From Lutispora thermophila DSM 19022 (GTDB lineage Bacteria; Bacillota; Clostridia; Lutisporales; Lutisporaceae), in contig NZ_FQZS01000016.1 in NCBI RefSeq assembly GCF_900142105.1, forward strand, positions 1-64,000: a stretch of 64,000 nucleotides of DNA. The letters run 5' to 3'. The first letter of the stretch is position 1. Every line of letters begins with the position of its first letter. Below are positions 17,845 to 27,580 of this stretch, piece after piece. Under the pieces are notes generated by a model. That model saw only the letters and a list, made by a program, of their open reading frames with translations, ran no database searches and had not been told where the DNA came from. Position numbers and translations under genes: made by a program.

Positions 17845-17948
17845 TTAAACACCTGCCTTTTATGTAATTATATTATACTAAATGATAAATTTCATCACTT
17901 AAACCTATAATATGTTAAAATAGTGTAGAAGGGGGCAAGGGTATAGCG

Positions 17949-18590
17949 ATGAAATACAAATATATATTATTTGATTTGGATGGAACTTTATTAAATACAA
18001 ATAAACTTATAATTGAATCATTTAAATATACTTTGAAGAAACATTTAGATATTTATATAGACGATGCAGATATACTAAAATACTTCGGAGAACCTTTGAT
18101 GGTTACATTAGAAAGATTCTCAAAAGAAAAGGCTAAAGAGATGTATGATACATATATAAAGTATAATGAAAGCATTCATGATGATATGGTAGAGGTTTTT
18201 GGTGATGTAGAGAGTGTGTTGAAAGAAATATTGAATATGGGATGTAAAGCTGCTGTTGTTACTTCAAAAAGAAAAGCATTAGACAAGAGAGGTTTACAAC
18301 TATTTGATCTTTTAAAATACTTTGATGATGTTATTGCATTGGAGGATACGGAAAAGCATAAACCTAATCCGGAACCCATATTGGAAGCATTATCAAGGCT
18401 TAAAGCAAAAAAAGAAGAGGCTTTAATGGTAGGTGACAGTGAGTTCGATATAATGTGTGCACATAACGCAGGTGTTGATAGCGTGTTTGTCAGTTGGAGC
18501 CAGGCAAGGGATTATCAGGACAATAACATTAAACCACATTACATTATTAAGGATATATGGGAAATAATATATATACTAAAAATGATGTGA
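17949..18590 (+). CDS. HAD-family phosphatase (PpaX / phosphoglycolate phosphatase-like)
   Basis: 213-aa haloacid dehalogenase-type hydrolase. Motif I is 'DLDGTLLNT' (D9 nucleophile, D11), motif II 'VVTSKR', motif III the lysine in 'KHKPNPEP', and motif IV 'MVGDSEFDIMCAHNAG'. The small helical cap and the length match PpaX pyrophosphatase and Gph-type phosphatases. Substrate is uncertain. It is a single gene between divergent and convergent neighbours, ended by a strong terminator. Confidence 0.88.
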   Translation: MKYKYILFDLDGTLLNTNKLIIESFKYTLKKHLDIYIDDADILKYFGEPLMVTLERFSKEKAKEMYDTYIKYNESIHDDMVEVFGDVESVLKEILNMGCKAAVVTSKRKALDKRGLQLFDLLKYFDDVIALEDTEKHKPNPEPILEALSRLKAKKEEALMVGDSEFDIMCAHNAGVDSVFVSWSQARDYQDNNIKPHYIIKDIWEIIYILKMM

Positions 18591-18611
18591 GCTAATGGCT
18601 CACATCATTTT
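18579..18611. terminator. Bidirectional terminator, HAD gene / ABC permease gene
   Basis: AAAATGATGTGAGC (18579-18592) pairs with GCTCACATCATTTT (18598-18611), a perfect 14-bp stem with T-runs on both strands. Confidence 0.88.
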
Positions 18612-19412
18612 CAATACTCTTTTTTCTATCCATAAAACAGAAAGATAGAGCACTGCTGCAACAATAGCAAGTATTATAACACTAGTCATCACCAGATCCA
18701 TTTTAAATACCTGACCGCCATAGATTATCAAGTATCCCAGACCAGCTTTAGATACCAAGAATTCACCAACGATGACACCAACGAGAGATAATCCTACATT
18801 TATTTTTAAGGTTGATATGATTGATGTAATACCTGAAGGTAAAACTACTTTACGAAGTATTTGCTTTTTATTTGCACCAAAAGTTTTCAGAAGTTTTATT
18901 TTATCTTCATCGCAGCTTCTAAAGCTGGTATATACATTGATTATTGTTACAACTATAGAGAAGAGGAGCGCCATTACGATTATTGATTTTGTGGTTCCAC
19001 CTATCCAAACAAGTATTATAGGACCTAGGGCGGTTTTGGGTAGAGCGTTCAATACAACCAGATAAGGATCTAATACGCTTGCTAGAAAATCTGACCACCA
19101 TAATGCTATGGCAATCAAAGTGCCCAATATTGTGCCTATAACGAATCCTACTATTGTCTCATACACAGTCACTCCTGTATGAATAAATAGAGAGCCATCC
19201 TTTCCCATTGTAATCAGAGTTTCCAATATCCTGCTTGGTTGGCTCATTATAAAAGGATCTATCCATTCTTTTTGAGCAGCTATTTCCCAAAGCACAAATA
19301 TAAATATCAATAAGATTATCCGGGATATTCTAATAGCTGATTTCTTACGTCTATGGCTTTTCAGATACTTTTTATATTCTTCAGATATGTTGGTATTGAT
19401 ATCATCATACAT
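18600..19412 (-). CDS. ABC transporter permease (SsuC/TauC/ThiX-like)
   Basis: About 270-aa inner-membrane permease with six hydrophobic segments and the BPD_transp_1 EAA-type loop 'LLKTFGANKKQILRKVVLPSG'. It pairs with the adjacent SsuB-like ATPase. The start is ATG 19412 (or 19418): AAGGAG lies just upstream, and this start overlaps the ATPase stop. A longer reading from 19496 would run 28 codons into the ATPase gene. The substrate class of this permease family includes sulfonates, pyrimidines and thiamine precursors. Confidence 0.9.
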   Translation of the reverse strand: MYDDINTNISEEYKKYLKSHRRKKSAIRISRIILLIFIFVLWEIAAQKEWIDPFIMSQPSRILETLITMGKDGSLFIHTGVTVYETIVGFVIGTILGTLIAIALWWSDFLASVLDPYLVVLNALPKTALGPIILVWIGGTTKSIIVMALLFSIVVTIINVYTSFRSCDEDKIKLLKTFGANKKQILRKVVLPSGITSIISTLKINVGLSLVGVIVGEFLVSKAGLGYLIIYGGQVFKMDLVMTSVIILAIVAAVLYLSVLWIEKRVLKMM

Positions 19413-20172
19413 GAACATCCAGCTCCTTCCATATCTTATTGAAATATATCCTGAATTCAGGAGCTTCTCTACATGTAATGGGAGTTTTACAATCACAGCT
19501 GAGATTTATTTGGTGCATGGATTTTATTTCTGCGGGTCTTTTTGTAAGGACAATGATTCTATCACTCATGGAAATTGCCTCTGCTAGATCATGAGTTACT
19601 AGTATTGCTGTCTTTTTTTCTTTTTTCAATATTAGCCATACTTCTTCCGAAATTGCTATTTTTGTCTGATAGTCTAAAGCTGAGAATGGTTCATCCAATA
19701 ACAATATATTAGGCTTGGTAGCTAAGGTTCTTATCAGAGCTACTCTCTGTCGCATACCTCCCGATAATTGTCTTGGATAATGATTTCTGAATTCATAGAG
19801 CCCATATTCCTTTAGCAATTGCTCCACAAATTCTTGATTTTCCTTATTTAATTTGCCTTGTATCTCAAGTCCTATGGTAATATTTTTCATTATGTTTCTC
19901 CATTCGAACAAATGGTCTTTTTGCAGCATATATCCTACACTGGCTGAGGGACCTTCTACTTTTTTTCCATTTATAAGGACTTTTCCGGATGTTGGAGTTA
20001 AAATGCCTGAAATTAAAGACAATAGAGTAGATTTACCACAGCCACTGGGCCCTACAATGCTTACAAACTCTCCATTCATAATATCGAAATTTAGCTTTCG
20101 TATAGCCTCAGTCTCTCCTTCAAGGGTATGGTAGTTCATAGATACGTCTATCACTTCAACTACCTTATCCAT
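19405..20172 (-). CDS. ABC transporter ATP-binding protein (SsuB/TauB-like)
   Basis: 255-aa ATPase. Walker A is 'GPSGCGKST' (41-49), the Q-loop region 'GYMLQKDHLFEW', the signature 'LSGGMRQRVALIRTLA', Walker B 'ILLLDEPFSALD', and the switch His is in 'ILVTHDLAEA'. It energises the permease that overlaps its 3' end. A hairpin separates it from the upstream binding-protein gene, about 200 bases away, on the same strand. Confidence 0.93.
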   Translation of the reverse strand: MDKVVEVIDVSMNYHTLEGETEAIRKLNFDIMNGEFVSIVGPSGCGKSTLLSLISGILTPTSGKVLINGKKVEGPSASVGYMLQKDHLFEWRNIMKNITIGLEIQGKLNKENQEFVEQLLKEYGLYEFRNHYPRQLSGGMRQRVALIRTLATKPNILLLDEPFSALDYQTKIAISEEVWLILKKEKKTAILVTHDLAEAISMSDRIIVLTKRPAEIKSMHQINLSCDCKTPITCREAPEFRIYFNKIWKELDVHV

Positions 20173-20253
20173 AAAACCACCCCTTCGATAACTTCCATCA
20201 CTTTATAATATTCCAAACAGGATTAAAAGTGATTGAATCATTTATCAATAAAA

Positions 20254-20290
20254 TTAAGTAAGGGTAGCATTATATGCTACCCCTACTTAA
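20254..20290 (-). terminator. Hairpin between binding-protein and ATPase genes
   Basis: On the minus strand TTAAGTAGGGGTAGCAT (20290-20274) pairs with ATGCTACCCTTACTTAA (20270-20254) with one mismatch and a 3-nt loop, then AATTTTATT follows. It is probably a leaky terminator or mRNA-stabilising stem that sets binding protein above ATPase and permease. Nothing else is evident in 20173-20374. Confidence 0.65.
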
Positions 20291-20374
20291 GGAGGTCATA
20301 TGGTATTGGGTTTTATCAGGACATATCTCTTGTCCCAGTAACATATTATTATGAAAGAGTAAAAATGTTACGTG

Positions 20375-21379
20375 CTATTTTATTTTTTTTACAGCTTCTT
20401 TGGCAAATCGGTCATCAAACAATTTGCTGTGTTCTACTCTCTTATCCAATTCACCGGCGGTTTCCATAATATCCTGAAGTAATTCAAAGGATTCTGGGAT
20501 GGAAATGGGGTTTGTGTTCCATGCATCAATTTCTTTATACCTGTTTATAACGGTAATTAATATATCATCATCTGCATCTGGGAAGAATGATTTAATTTCT
20601 TTTACAATATCTTCAGCTTTGTTATTCTGTACCCATAGTTGTCCTTTATATATTGCATTGGTGAAGCGTTGAATAATATCTGGATTTTTTTCTATATAGC
20701 TTTTCTTAGCAAAGTAAGCAGTATAAGATATTAAACCGCTATCTTTACCTAATGAAGCAACTATGCTGCCTGCATTTTCTTTTTCCAACATGGAAGCAGT
20801 AGGTTCAAAAAGGGCTACATAATCGCCGGTCCCGCCTTTGAAGGCTCCTGCTGTTGCTGTAAATTGAAGGTTTGTTATTATTTCAACATCTTTGCCAGGT
20901 ATTACACCATTTTTCTTTAATATATACTCTAAAGTCATTTCAGGAACTCCGCCAGGTCTTCCACCTATTATGGTTTTTCCTGCTGTCTTTTTCCAGTCAA
21001 AGTTGGGATCTGGTTCTCTGGCTACTAAGAAGGAACCGTCGCATTTTGTGAGTTGAGCAAATATTACTGCATGATCTTCTTTGCCTTGATTATAGACATA
21101 TATACAGGCTTCTGGGCCTGCAAAGCCTATATCACATTCACCTGCAAGCAAAGCAGTCATAGTTTTGTCTGCTCCTTGTCCTGTGGTAAGTTCGATTTTT
21201 ATCCCTTCTTCTTCAAAGAAACCTTTGCTTATTGCAATGTAATGAGGAGCGTAAAATATTGAACGGACAACTTCGTTGAGCCTGATGGTTGTCAACTCAC
21301 TTTTGCTGCAGCCTGCAAACATTGACAGACCAAGGATAAGAATCAGGAAAAAGCAAATTGTCTTTTTTAGGGCCTTCAT
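20375..21379 (-). CDS. ABC transporter substrate-binding lipoprotein (NMT1/SsuA-like)
   Basis: 334 aa with a lipoprotein signal: hydrophobic 5-20, then lipobox 'MFAGCSKS' with the cysteine at about 24. The mature part has the NMT1/THI5-like fold ('LNEVVRSIFYAPHYIAISKGFFEEEGIKIELTTGQGADKTMTALLAGECDIGFAGPEA'). It captures substrate for the downstream ATPase/permease pair. Relatives bind pyrimidines, sulfonates or riboflavin. I see no TPP or FMN riboswitch in 21380-21574, so the substrate is open. Confidence 0.9.
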   Translation of the reverse strand: MKALKKTICFFLILILGLSMFAGCSKSELTTIRLNEVVRSIFYAPHYIAISKGFFEEEGIKIELTTGQGADKTMTALLAGECDIGFAGPEACIYVYNQGKEDHAVIFAQLTKCDGSFLVAREPDPNFDWKKTAGKTIIGGRPGGVPEMTLEYILKKNGVIPGKDVEIITNLQFTATAGAFKGGTGDYVALFEPTASMLEKENAGSIVASLGKDSGLISYTAYFAKKSYIEKNPDIIQRFTNAIYKGQLWVQNNKAEDIVKEIKSFFPDADDDILITVINRYKEIDAWNTNPISIPESFELLQDIMETAGELDKRVEHSKLFDDRFAKEAVKKIK

Positions 21380-21574
21380 ATCATCACTCCTAAGAATATA
21401 TTTATCATTTACAGTTTATTCCTTATTGCTTTGATTGTGCTTGTCAGCTCAATAATGGTCTTGACTGGTCTTTAATGACATTATTGTATATAATGTAAAT
21501 AAGAGACTTAATAAAGAATTACTTATCGGAAAAAATATGTTTGATGGTTATTTTTTAAGATAGGGGCTGAGGCT

Positions 21575-22087
21575 ATGATAACACCTAATATGCTCACATC
21601 CATAAGAATAGGATTAGTGCCTCCCATGTTATACAGCTATCTATATATGCCAAAGAACGGTGAAACAGTAGCTTTTTTTATTTTTATATTCTCAGCTTTA
21701 ACAGATGTTCTTGATGGATTTATTGCAAGAAAATATGGCATGGTGACTAAGCTAGGTACAGTTTTAGATCCATTGGCGGATAAAATGATGTTAATTTCTG
21801 TACTAACCATATTTGTTTTGAAGCAAAAAATCAGTATTTGGATTTTGATTGTTATGACATTAAAAGAATTATTAATGATAGGTGGTGCATACTTTTTATA
21901 TAGCAATGAGGATGTTGTAATACCTGCAAATATATATGGAAAAGCATCAACATTCATGTTTTATGTTTCTGGATTTTCTATAATACTTGATTTGGGCATG
22001 GGCTCAATTTTTATGAATCTATTTGCTTTATTGAATATAATATCCCTTTTTATATATTTTTACAGGTTCGTATCTGTAAAAGCATAA
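21575..22087 (+). CDS. pgsA: CDP-alcohol phosphatidyltransferase (PgsA-like)
   Basis: 170-aa membrane enzyme. The complete CDP-OH transferase signature D-x2-D-G-x2-A-R-x8-G-x3-D-x3-D is present: D44, D47-G48, A51-R52, G61, D65, D69. Hydrophobic segments flank it. It most likely makes phosphatidylglycerophosphate from CDP-diacylglycerol and glycerol-3-phosphate; a cardiolipin or other head-group role is possible. It stands alone upstream of the valS T-box and diverges from the ABC binding-protein gene. Confidence 0.85.
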   Translation: MITPNMLTSIRIGLVPPMLYSYLYMPKNGETVAFFIFIFSALTDVLDGFIARKYGMVTKLGTVLDPLADKMMLISVLTIFVLKQKISIWILIVMTLKELLMIGGAYFLYSNEDVVIPANIYGKASTFMFYVSGFSIILDLGMGSIFMNLFALLNIISLFIYFYRFVSVKA

Positions 22088-22111
22088 TATAGAAAATTTC
22101 TACAAATCTTA

Positions 22112-22140
22112 TTGACAATGCTCATCATTGATGATATAAA
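22112..22140 (+). promoter_or_regulatory. Sigma-A-type promoter of the valS T-box
   Basis: TTGACA (22112-22117), 17 bases, TATAAA (22135-22140), directly upstream of the T-box leader. Confidence 0.8.
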
Positions 22141-22149
22141 TAAAAATAT

Positions 22150-22392
22150 TAATAGATTATTAAAAGCTATGAAGAAGAGGAGTAGGCGAAAATCACCTTA
22201 CAGAGAAGAATACCCTAGGCTGAAAGGTATTCCAGGCAAGATTTAGCTGAAGGTAGCTTTGGAGCTCTTGTGTCGAATTGAGTAGATACAAGCGGGTCTG
22301 CCCGTTATAGTGTAAAGAGCCGGTGTTGGCCGGAATTAAGGTGGTACCGCGAACTAACCCTTCGTCCTTTTATTTGGACGAAGGGTTTATTT
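22150..22392 (+). ncRNA. T-box riboswitch (Val) upstream of valS
   Basis: A leader that senses uncharged tRNA. The T-box sequence is 22338-22351 (AAGGTGGTACCGCG) and the terminator stem is CCCTTCGTCC (22358-22367) / GGACGAAGGG (22376-22385). Aligned with the thrS and pheS leaders of this window, the specifier position (GAAN-specifier, then a GGAG a few bases on) reads GUA (22253-22255), a Val codon. It should allow valS read-through when tRNA-Val is uncharged. Confidence 0.95.
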
Positions 22393-22504
22393 ATTATAAC
22401 AAAGCCTTTTGATGGTATATCAATTAAAATCAATACAGGCTTTCATGAAAATTAAAGTATAAAGAAAATATTATTCTATATTAAAGTGAAAAGGAGGTAA
22501 TTAT

Positions 22505-25159
22505 ATGGAAGATGCAAAAAATTTAAGCAAAGCTTATGATCCTAAGCAAGTAGAAGAGAGATTATACAAAATATGGGTGGAAAAAGGATATTTTATGCCG
22601 GAAATAGATTATGAAAAAGAGCCCTATACAATAGTGATTCCACCTCCAAACATTACTGGACAGCTTCATATGGGTCATGCGTTGGATAATACTATCCAGG
22701 ATATATTGATCAGATGGAGAAGAATGCAGGGATACAGCACATTGTGGCTTCCAGGTACGGATCATGCTAGTATTGCAACTGAGGCCAAGATAGTTGAAAC
22801 CCTTGCAAAGGAAGGAAAAACCAAATATGAGCTTGGAAGAGAAGGATTCCTTGAAAGAGCATGGGAATGGAAGAGAGAGTATGGCGGCAGAATCATAAAT
22901 CAGCTAAAGAAATTAGGCTGCTCTTGCGATTGGACCAGGGAAAGATTTACGTTAGACGAAGGTTGCTCAAAGGCAGTTACCAAGGTGTTTGTAAGCCTTT
23001 ATGAGAAAGGGCTCATTTACAGAGGAGAGAGGATCATCAATTGGTGTCCCAATTGTAAAACATCCATATCTGACATAGAGACCATTTATGACGATGAAAA
23101 GGGACATTTCTGGCATATCAAATACCCTGTTAAAGGATCCGATGAATTTATAGAAATTGCAACCACAAGACCTGAAACTATGTTAGGAGATACTGCTGTA
23201 GCGGTACATCCAGAAGATGAGCGATATAAGCATCTTATAGGCAAGACACTAATTTTGCCTCTTATGAATAGAGAAATACCCATAATAGCTGATGAGTATG
23301 TAGATATGGAATTTGGAACTGGTGCTGTAAAGATAACACCAGCTCATGATCCTAATGATTTTGAAGTTGGATTGCGTCATAATTTACCTATGCCTAGAGT
23401 AATGAATGATGATGGTACTATAAATGAACTTGGCGGAAAATACTGTGGGCTTGATAGATATGAAGCAAGAAAGCGAATAGTTGAAGATTTGAAAGAGCAA
23501 GGCTATCTTGTAAACATAAAAGATCATGATCATAGTGTTGGTCATTGTCAGAGATGCAATACAATAATTGAACCTATACTGTCTAAGCAGTGGTTTGTTA
23601 AGATGAAACCTCTTGCAGAGCCTGCCATAGAAGTTGTAAGAGATGGAAGAGTTAAGTTCGTTCCTGAAAGATTTTCAAAAATCTATTTCAATTGGATGGA
23701 GAACATACAAGATTGGTGCATATCTAGACAATTATGGTGGGGACATAGAATACCTGCATACTATTGTCAAGATTGTGGAGAAATAATTGTAGCGGAGGAA
23801 GCTCCGGAAAAATGTTCAAAATGCAGTGGAGAATTAAGACAGGATGAAGATACATTAGATACTTGGTTCAGTTCTGCCTTGTGGCCTTTCTCAACATTAG
23901 GCTGGCCTGAGAAAACAGAGGATTTGAAGTATTTCTATCCAACCAGCGTTTTAGTAACTGGATATGACATCATTTTTTTCTGGGTAGCCAGAATGATATT
24001 TTCAGCAATGGAGAACATGAAAAAAGAACCATTTAAATATGTCTATATACATGGTATTGTGAGAGATTCTGAAGGAAGAAAGATGAGCAAGTCTTTAGGC
24101 AATGGAATTGACCCATTGGAGGTAATAGACAAATACGGTGCAGATGCATTGCGATTTAATTTAATATCCGGTAATTCACCAGGAAATGATATGAGATTTT
24201 ACTGGGAAAGAGTTGAGGCCTTTAGCAACTTTGCTAATAAGATTTGGAATGCAGCTAGATTCGTATTGATGAATACCGATGAGAATAAGGATTATAATGA
24301 AATATTCAACTCAAACGAAGATAAGCTCACCAATCCAGATTATTGGATTTTAAGCAAGCTTAACAAACTAATAAAAGAAGTTACAGAAAATATGGAGAAA
24401 TTCGAATTGGGTATAGCTGCACAGAAAATCTATGATTTTATCTGGTTTGAGTTCTGTGATTGGTATATTGAGCTTGTAAAGCCTAGATTATATTCAGAAA
24501 ATGAAGAAGATAAAGCTATAGCCCAAGCTACTCTAATAAATGTTTTGGTAAACTCTATGAAACTGTTGCATCCATTCATGCCATTTATTACAGAAGAGAT
24601 ATATTCACATATTCCTAAAGCTTCAGAATCAATCGTTATAAGCAAATGGCCTGAATATGACGAAACTATGAATTTTACATCTCAGGAAGAAAACATGGAA
24701 ATAATAATGGATGCCATTAAAGGCATAAGAAATATAAGAGCAGAGATGAATGTAGCACCATCAAGGAAATCCAAGACTATAATCGTATCTGAAAGAGAAG
24801 AAATTAGAAATGCCATGCTGGAAGGAACCTCATATATCCAGAAACTTGCATACTCTTCAGAAGTAATTATAAAAGAAGAAAAGAAAGACATACCGAAAGA
24901 TGCGGTTTCAGTAATTATCGAAGGAGCAGAAATATTCTTGCCTTTGGAAGACCTAATAGATAAAGAAAAAGAAATCGAAAGACTTGCAAAGGAAAAGGAA
25001 AAGTTAGAAAAAGAACTAGAAAGAGTAAGAAACAAACTGACCAATGAAAAGTTTATAGCTAAAGCTCCTGAGAAAATAATACAAGAAGAAAGAGATAAGG
25101 AGAAGAAATATACAGAGCTAATGGAGAAAGTGTTGGAGCGCCTTAAAGCGTTAGAATAG
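22505..25159 (+). CDS. valS: Valine--tRNA ligase
   Basis: 884-aa class Ia synthetase. HIGH motif H55-M-G-H58 ('[12 protein letters not shown]'), an editing (CP1) domain in the middle ('[17 protein letters not shown]'), KMSKS at 526-530 ('[14 protein letters not shown]'), an anticodon-binding domain and a C-terminal coiled coil (about 815-884), which is characteristic of ValRS. AAAGGAGGT precedes ATG 22505. It is controlled by the T-box directly upstream and followed 10 bases later by folC, probably in one transcript. Confidence 0.98.
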   Translation: MEDAKNLSKAYDPKQVEERLYKIWVEKGYFMPEIDYEKEPYTIVIPPPNITGQLHMGHALDNTIQDILIRWRRMQGYSTLWLPGTDHASIATEAKIVETLAKEGKTKYELGREGFLERAWEWKREYGGRIINQLKKLGCSCDWTRERFTLDEGCSKAVTKVFVSLYEKGLIYRGERIINWCPNCKTSISDIETIYDDEKGHFWHIKYPVKGSDEFIEIATTRPETMLGDTAVAVHPEDERYKHLIGKTLILPLMNREIPIIADEYVDMEFGTGAVKITPAHDPNDFEVGLRHNLPMPRVMNDDGTINELGGKYCGLDRYEARKRIVEDLKEQGYLVNIKDHDHSVGHCQRCNTIIEPILSKQWFVKMKPLAEPAIEVVRDGRVKFVPERFSKIYFNWMENIQDWCISRQLWWGHRIPAYYCQDCGEIIVAEEAPEKCSKCSGELRQDEDTLDTWFSSALWPFSTLGWPEKTEDLKYFYPTSVLVTGYDIIFFWVARMIFSAMENMKKEPFKYVYIHGIVRDSEGRKMSKSLGNGIDPLEVIDKYGADALRFNLISGNSPGNDMRFYWERVEAFSNFANKIWNAARFVLMNTDENKDYNEIFNSNEDKLTNPDYWILSKLNKLIKEVTENMEKFELGIAAQKIYDFIWFEFCDWYIELVKPRLYSENEEDKAIAQATLINVLVNSMKLLHPFMPFITEEIYSHIPKASESIVISKWPEYDETMNFTSQEENMEIIMDAIKGIRNIRAEMNVAPSRKSKTIIVSEREEIRNAMLEGTSYIQKLAYSSEVIIKEEKKDIPKDAVSVIIEGAEIFLPLEDLIDKEKEIERLAKEKEKLEKELERVRNKLTNEKFIAKAPEKIIQEERDKEKKYTELMEKVLERLKALE

Positions 25160-25169
25160 AGGTGTAAAT

Positions 25170-26459
25170 ATGAATTATATAGAAGCCTTAGAATATATAG
25201 ATTCGAACCTTAAAGGTGGCTGTAATCCAGGATTGAGTAGAATAGAAAATCTTCTGGAGCTTTTAGGTAACCCGCATAAAGCTATAAAAGCTGTTCATAT
25301 AGCCGGAACTAATGGTAAGGGCTCCATCACTGCCATGATATCTAGCATATTAAAGGAAGAGGGATATAGGGTAGGAACCTATATCTCTCCTCACCTCCAA
25401 AGCATAACGGAAAGATATCTCATCAATAATGTTGAAATTGAGGAGGATGTATTTGCCAGTTATGTTTCCATAATAAAGGAAAATATCGATAAGATGATTG
25501 CAGAAGGAAAAGAAAAGCCTTCTCAGTTTGAAGCTTTAACAGCTTTGGCTTTTTTATATTTCAAGGATAAGGGCGTTGACATAGCTGTGGTTGAAGTAGG
25601 GTTAGGCGGCAGATATGATGCTACAAATGTTTTGGATTCACTTATTTCGGTCATAACATCAATAAGCTATGATCACATGGATATACTTGGTGATACTATT
25701 GAAAAAATAGCTTTTGAAAAGGCTGGAATAATTAAAAGAAATCAAATTACTATATTATATCCCCAGAGATTCCAAGAAGCTGAGAAAGTCATTGAAGCTG
25801 TTTGTAATGATCAAAAAACCACTTGCATAAAAGTATTGCCAAAGTATGTTACACAAAAAGGTTTTGGGTTAGACGGACAAATAATGGACTATTCATATAA
25901 TGGACAGACTTTTAGAGATATTAAATTACCACTGTTGGGAGATCATCAATTGCTCAACGCGGCAGTGGCAATAACTGCTGCAATGAAGCTGAATAAATTG
26001 GGATACAAGATAAGTGAAGAAAGCATACGAAAAGGAATAAAAAATGTTAAGTGGCTTGGAAGGCTTAGCATTGTTTCGAAGAATCCTTTTATAATTATCG
26101 ATGGGGCTCATAATGAAGATGGAATATATGCATTATCAAAAGCATTAAAAAAATATTTTCATAATAAAAATATTGTTATGGTAATTGGAATGCTTAGAGA
26201 CAAAAATCACAGAGATAGCATAAGCTTATTAGGGCCTTTAGCCAGCAAAATGATAGCCACAGAACCTATGAGCGAAAGAGCTCTCAGTGCTGAAGAACTG
26301 GCGGAGGAAGCTAGAGAGCATTGTTCGGAGGTTTATGCAATACCATCTATAGCTCAAGCAATAGATAAGGCGAAAGACATTGTGGACAGTAACTCTATAA
26401 TATTGATATGTGGCTCATTGTATTTAATAGGAGAAGTTTGCAGGATAATAAAGCCATGA
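25170..26459 (+). CDS. folC: Folylpolyglutamate synthase / dihydrofolate synthase
   Basis: 429-aa Mur-ligase-fold enzyme adding glutamate to folates (and perhaps to dihydropteroate). The P-loop is 'GTNGKGSITAMIS' at about 46-58; 'TYISPHLQSITERYLIN', 'VVEVGLGGRYDATNV', 'SYDHMDILGDTIEKIAFEKAGI' and 'IIDGAHNEDG' are FolC blocks. It follows valS by 10 bases, a gene order seen widely in Firmicutes. A strong terminator overlaps its stop codon. Confidence 0.96.
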   Translation: MNYIEALEYIDSNLKGGCNPGLSRIENLLELLGNPHKAIKAVHIAGTNGKGSITAMISSILKEEGYRVGTYISPHLQSITERYLINNVEIEEDVFASYVSIIKENIDKMIAEGKEKPSQFEALTALAFLYFKDKGVDIAVVEVGLGGRYDATNVLDSLISVITSISYDHMDILGDTIEKIAFEKAGIIKRNQITILYPQRFQEAEKVIEAVCNDQKTTCIKVLPKYVTQKGFGLDGQIMDYSYNGQTFRDIKLPLLGDHQLLNAAVAITAAMKLNKLGYKISEESIRKGIKNVKWLGRLSIVSKNPFIIIDGAHNEDGIYALSKALKKYFHNKNIVMVIGMLRDKNHRDSISLLGPLASKMIATEPMSERALSAEELAEEAREHCSEVYAIPSIAQAIDKAKDIVDSNSIILICGSLYLIGEVCRIIKP

Positions 26460-26493
26460 GGATAAGTATTTTACTTATTCTCATGGCTTTATT
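26447..26493. terminator. Bidirectional terminator, folC / DUF4364
   Basis: AATAAAGCCATGAG (26447-26460) pairs with CTCATGGCTTTATT (26480-26493), and ATAAGTA / TACTTAT extend the stem inward. It overlaps the ends of both convergent genes. Confidence 0.88.
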
Positions 26494-27002
26494 AATAAGT
26501 TCATTATCTGGTCGTATACTTGATAGTATTTTTTTTCCCAATTAGAGCAAATTATTTTGGCCTGTTTTGAAGATACCACATTAAGACTAAGATTAATCAA
26601 TTCTATATCTTTTTCTACAACTTTAAGATTAACAATGTACTCGGTATTACTTTTTTTAATGATTTTTGATCGAACTTGAGTTTCCAGTCTTATTTTTTCT
26701 TTGTTCATTAATACATAATTCTGTATGGTTGATTTTATTTTGCTATCTATATGGGATTTAAACAGTTCCAAGGTTTTGATTCCCATGTCTGTTGCCTTAT
26801 ACATTTCTCTGTTTCCAAATTTCATAATAAGATTAGATTCTTCTAATTCTACAAGGCTTTGTTGAAGATCAAAATAGTTTGCAAGATTGTTTTCAAGAAC
26901 TATATCTGTAAGTTGACTACTTGTTACCGGCATATCTATTTCTCTTAATATTAATAACACAATTAATTTAATTAGGGCAATATCATTGCTGTTGTTATTC
27001 AT
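26481..27002 (-). CDS. DUF4364 family winged-helix protein
   Basis: 173 aa from ATG 27002 (AGAGGTGAT upstream); a longer in-frame start at 27026 has no ribosome site. Residues about 5-75 form a winged-helix-like unit ('LIVLLILREIDMPVTSSQLTDIVLENNLANYFDLQQSLVELEESNLI'), and a beta-rich tail follows. DUF4364 is found in Clostridia and is presumed to be a transcriptional regulator; I know of no target. It is last on a minus-strand run after the SASP gene, but a long terminator separates them. Confidence 0.8.
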   Translation of the reverse strand: MNNNSNDIALIKLIVLLILREIDMPVTSSQLTDIVLENNLANYFDLQQSLVELEESNLIMKFGNREMYKATDMGIKTLELFKSHIDSKIKSTIQNYVLMNKEKIRLETQVRSKIIKKSNTEYIVNLKVVEKDIELINLSLNVVSSKQAKIICSNWEKKYYQVYDQIMNLLIKP

Positions 27003-27040
27003 ATAATCACCTCTGGCTTTAATCATCTAATATTATATCA

Positions 27041-27090
27041 TATAAATAATAAAAATCAGACAAACATATGTCTGATTTTTATTATTTATA
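27041..27090 (-). terminator. Perfect 22-bp terminator after the first SASP gene
   Basis: TATAAATAATAAAAATCAGACA (27041-27062) pairs perfectly with 27069-27090 around the 6-nt loop AACATA. It sits between the minus-strand SASP gene and DUF4364. Confidence 0.85.
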
Positions 27091-27114
27091 TATCTAAATT
27101 TTATTTATTTATTT

Positions 27115-27339
27115 TTACTGATTTGTAAGTTGGTTTTGTGCCATAGCGATCATTCTTCTAACCATTTCTCCGCCTACCCTGCCGCAGTCTCTTGCTGAAA
27201 GATTTCCCCAGTAATCTTCAGAACCCTGATAGACAGGTAAATTAAATTCTGCAGCTATTTCATACTTCATATTATCTAAAGCAGGATGAGCTTTTGGTAC
27301 TTCTAATCCTTTATTATAATTGCCACTTCCTAATGCCAT
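27115..27339 (-). CDS. Alpha/beta-type small acid-soluble spore protein (SASP)
   Basis: 74 aa. Spore DNA-binding protein that coats and protects DNA in the dormant spore. It contains the GPR protease recognition area 'YEIAAEFNLPVYQ' and the conserved C-terminal 'GNLSARDCGRVGGEMVRRMIAMAQ'. TAGGAGGAAT precedes ATG 27339. Such genes are normally read by sigma-G RNA polymerase in the forespore; I could not pick a convincing sigma-G promoter by eye. It shows that the organism is a spore former. Confidence 0.96.
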   Translation of the reverse strand: MALGSGNYNKGLEVPKAHPALDNMKYEIAAEFNLPVYQGSEDYWGNLSARDCGRVGGEMVRRMIAMAQNQLTNQ

Positions 27340-27544
27340 TAATTATTCCTCCTAATTTGATATTTTTTTGCTTGTGATAATAATTTGCCCAGAAGAAAAA
27401 ATAAAATACTAGAACTTATTTCTTTTATGAATAAAATCATTAAGAGAAACATATAATTAATAATTTAACCTATATTTTCAATGGAAGCCTTAGTTAAATA
27501 TTGGAACGAATACAATTTTTGTCGATTAACAAATTTTTTTGTGG

Positions 27545-27550
27545 TATAAT
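27545..27550 (+). promoter_or_regulatory. Extended -10 promoter of the deacetylase lipoprotein gene
   Basis: TGGTATAAT (TATAAT at 27545-27550) is a good extended -10. No strong -35 lies at 17 bases. The gene starts about 31 bases downstream. Confidence 0.5.
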
Positions 27551-27580
27551 ATTTACAAAGCATTTATATAGGAGGCAAAA

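Noticed and set aside
20233-20469. 78-codon plus-strand frame
   Set aside because: It runs through the hairpin and into the end of the binding-protein gene on the other strand, and its sequence has no protein-like character.
21380-21574. Possible TPP or other riboswitch before the NMT1-type binding protein
   Set aside because: None of the conserved riboswitch words were found, so the substrate cannot be deduced this way.
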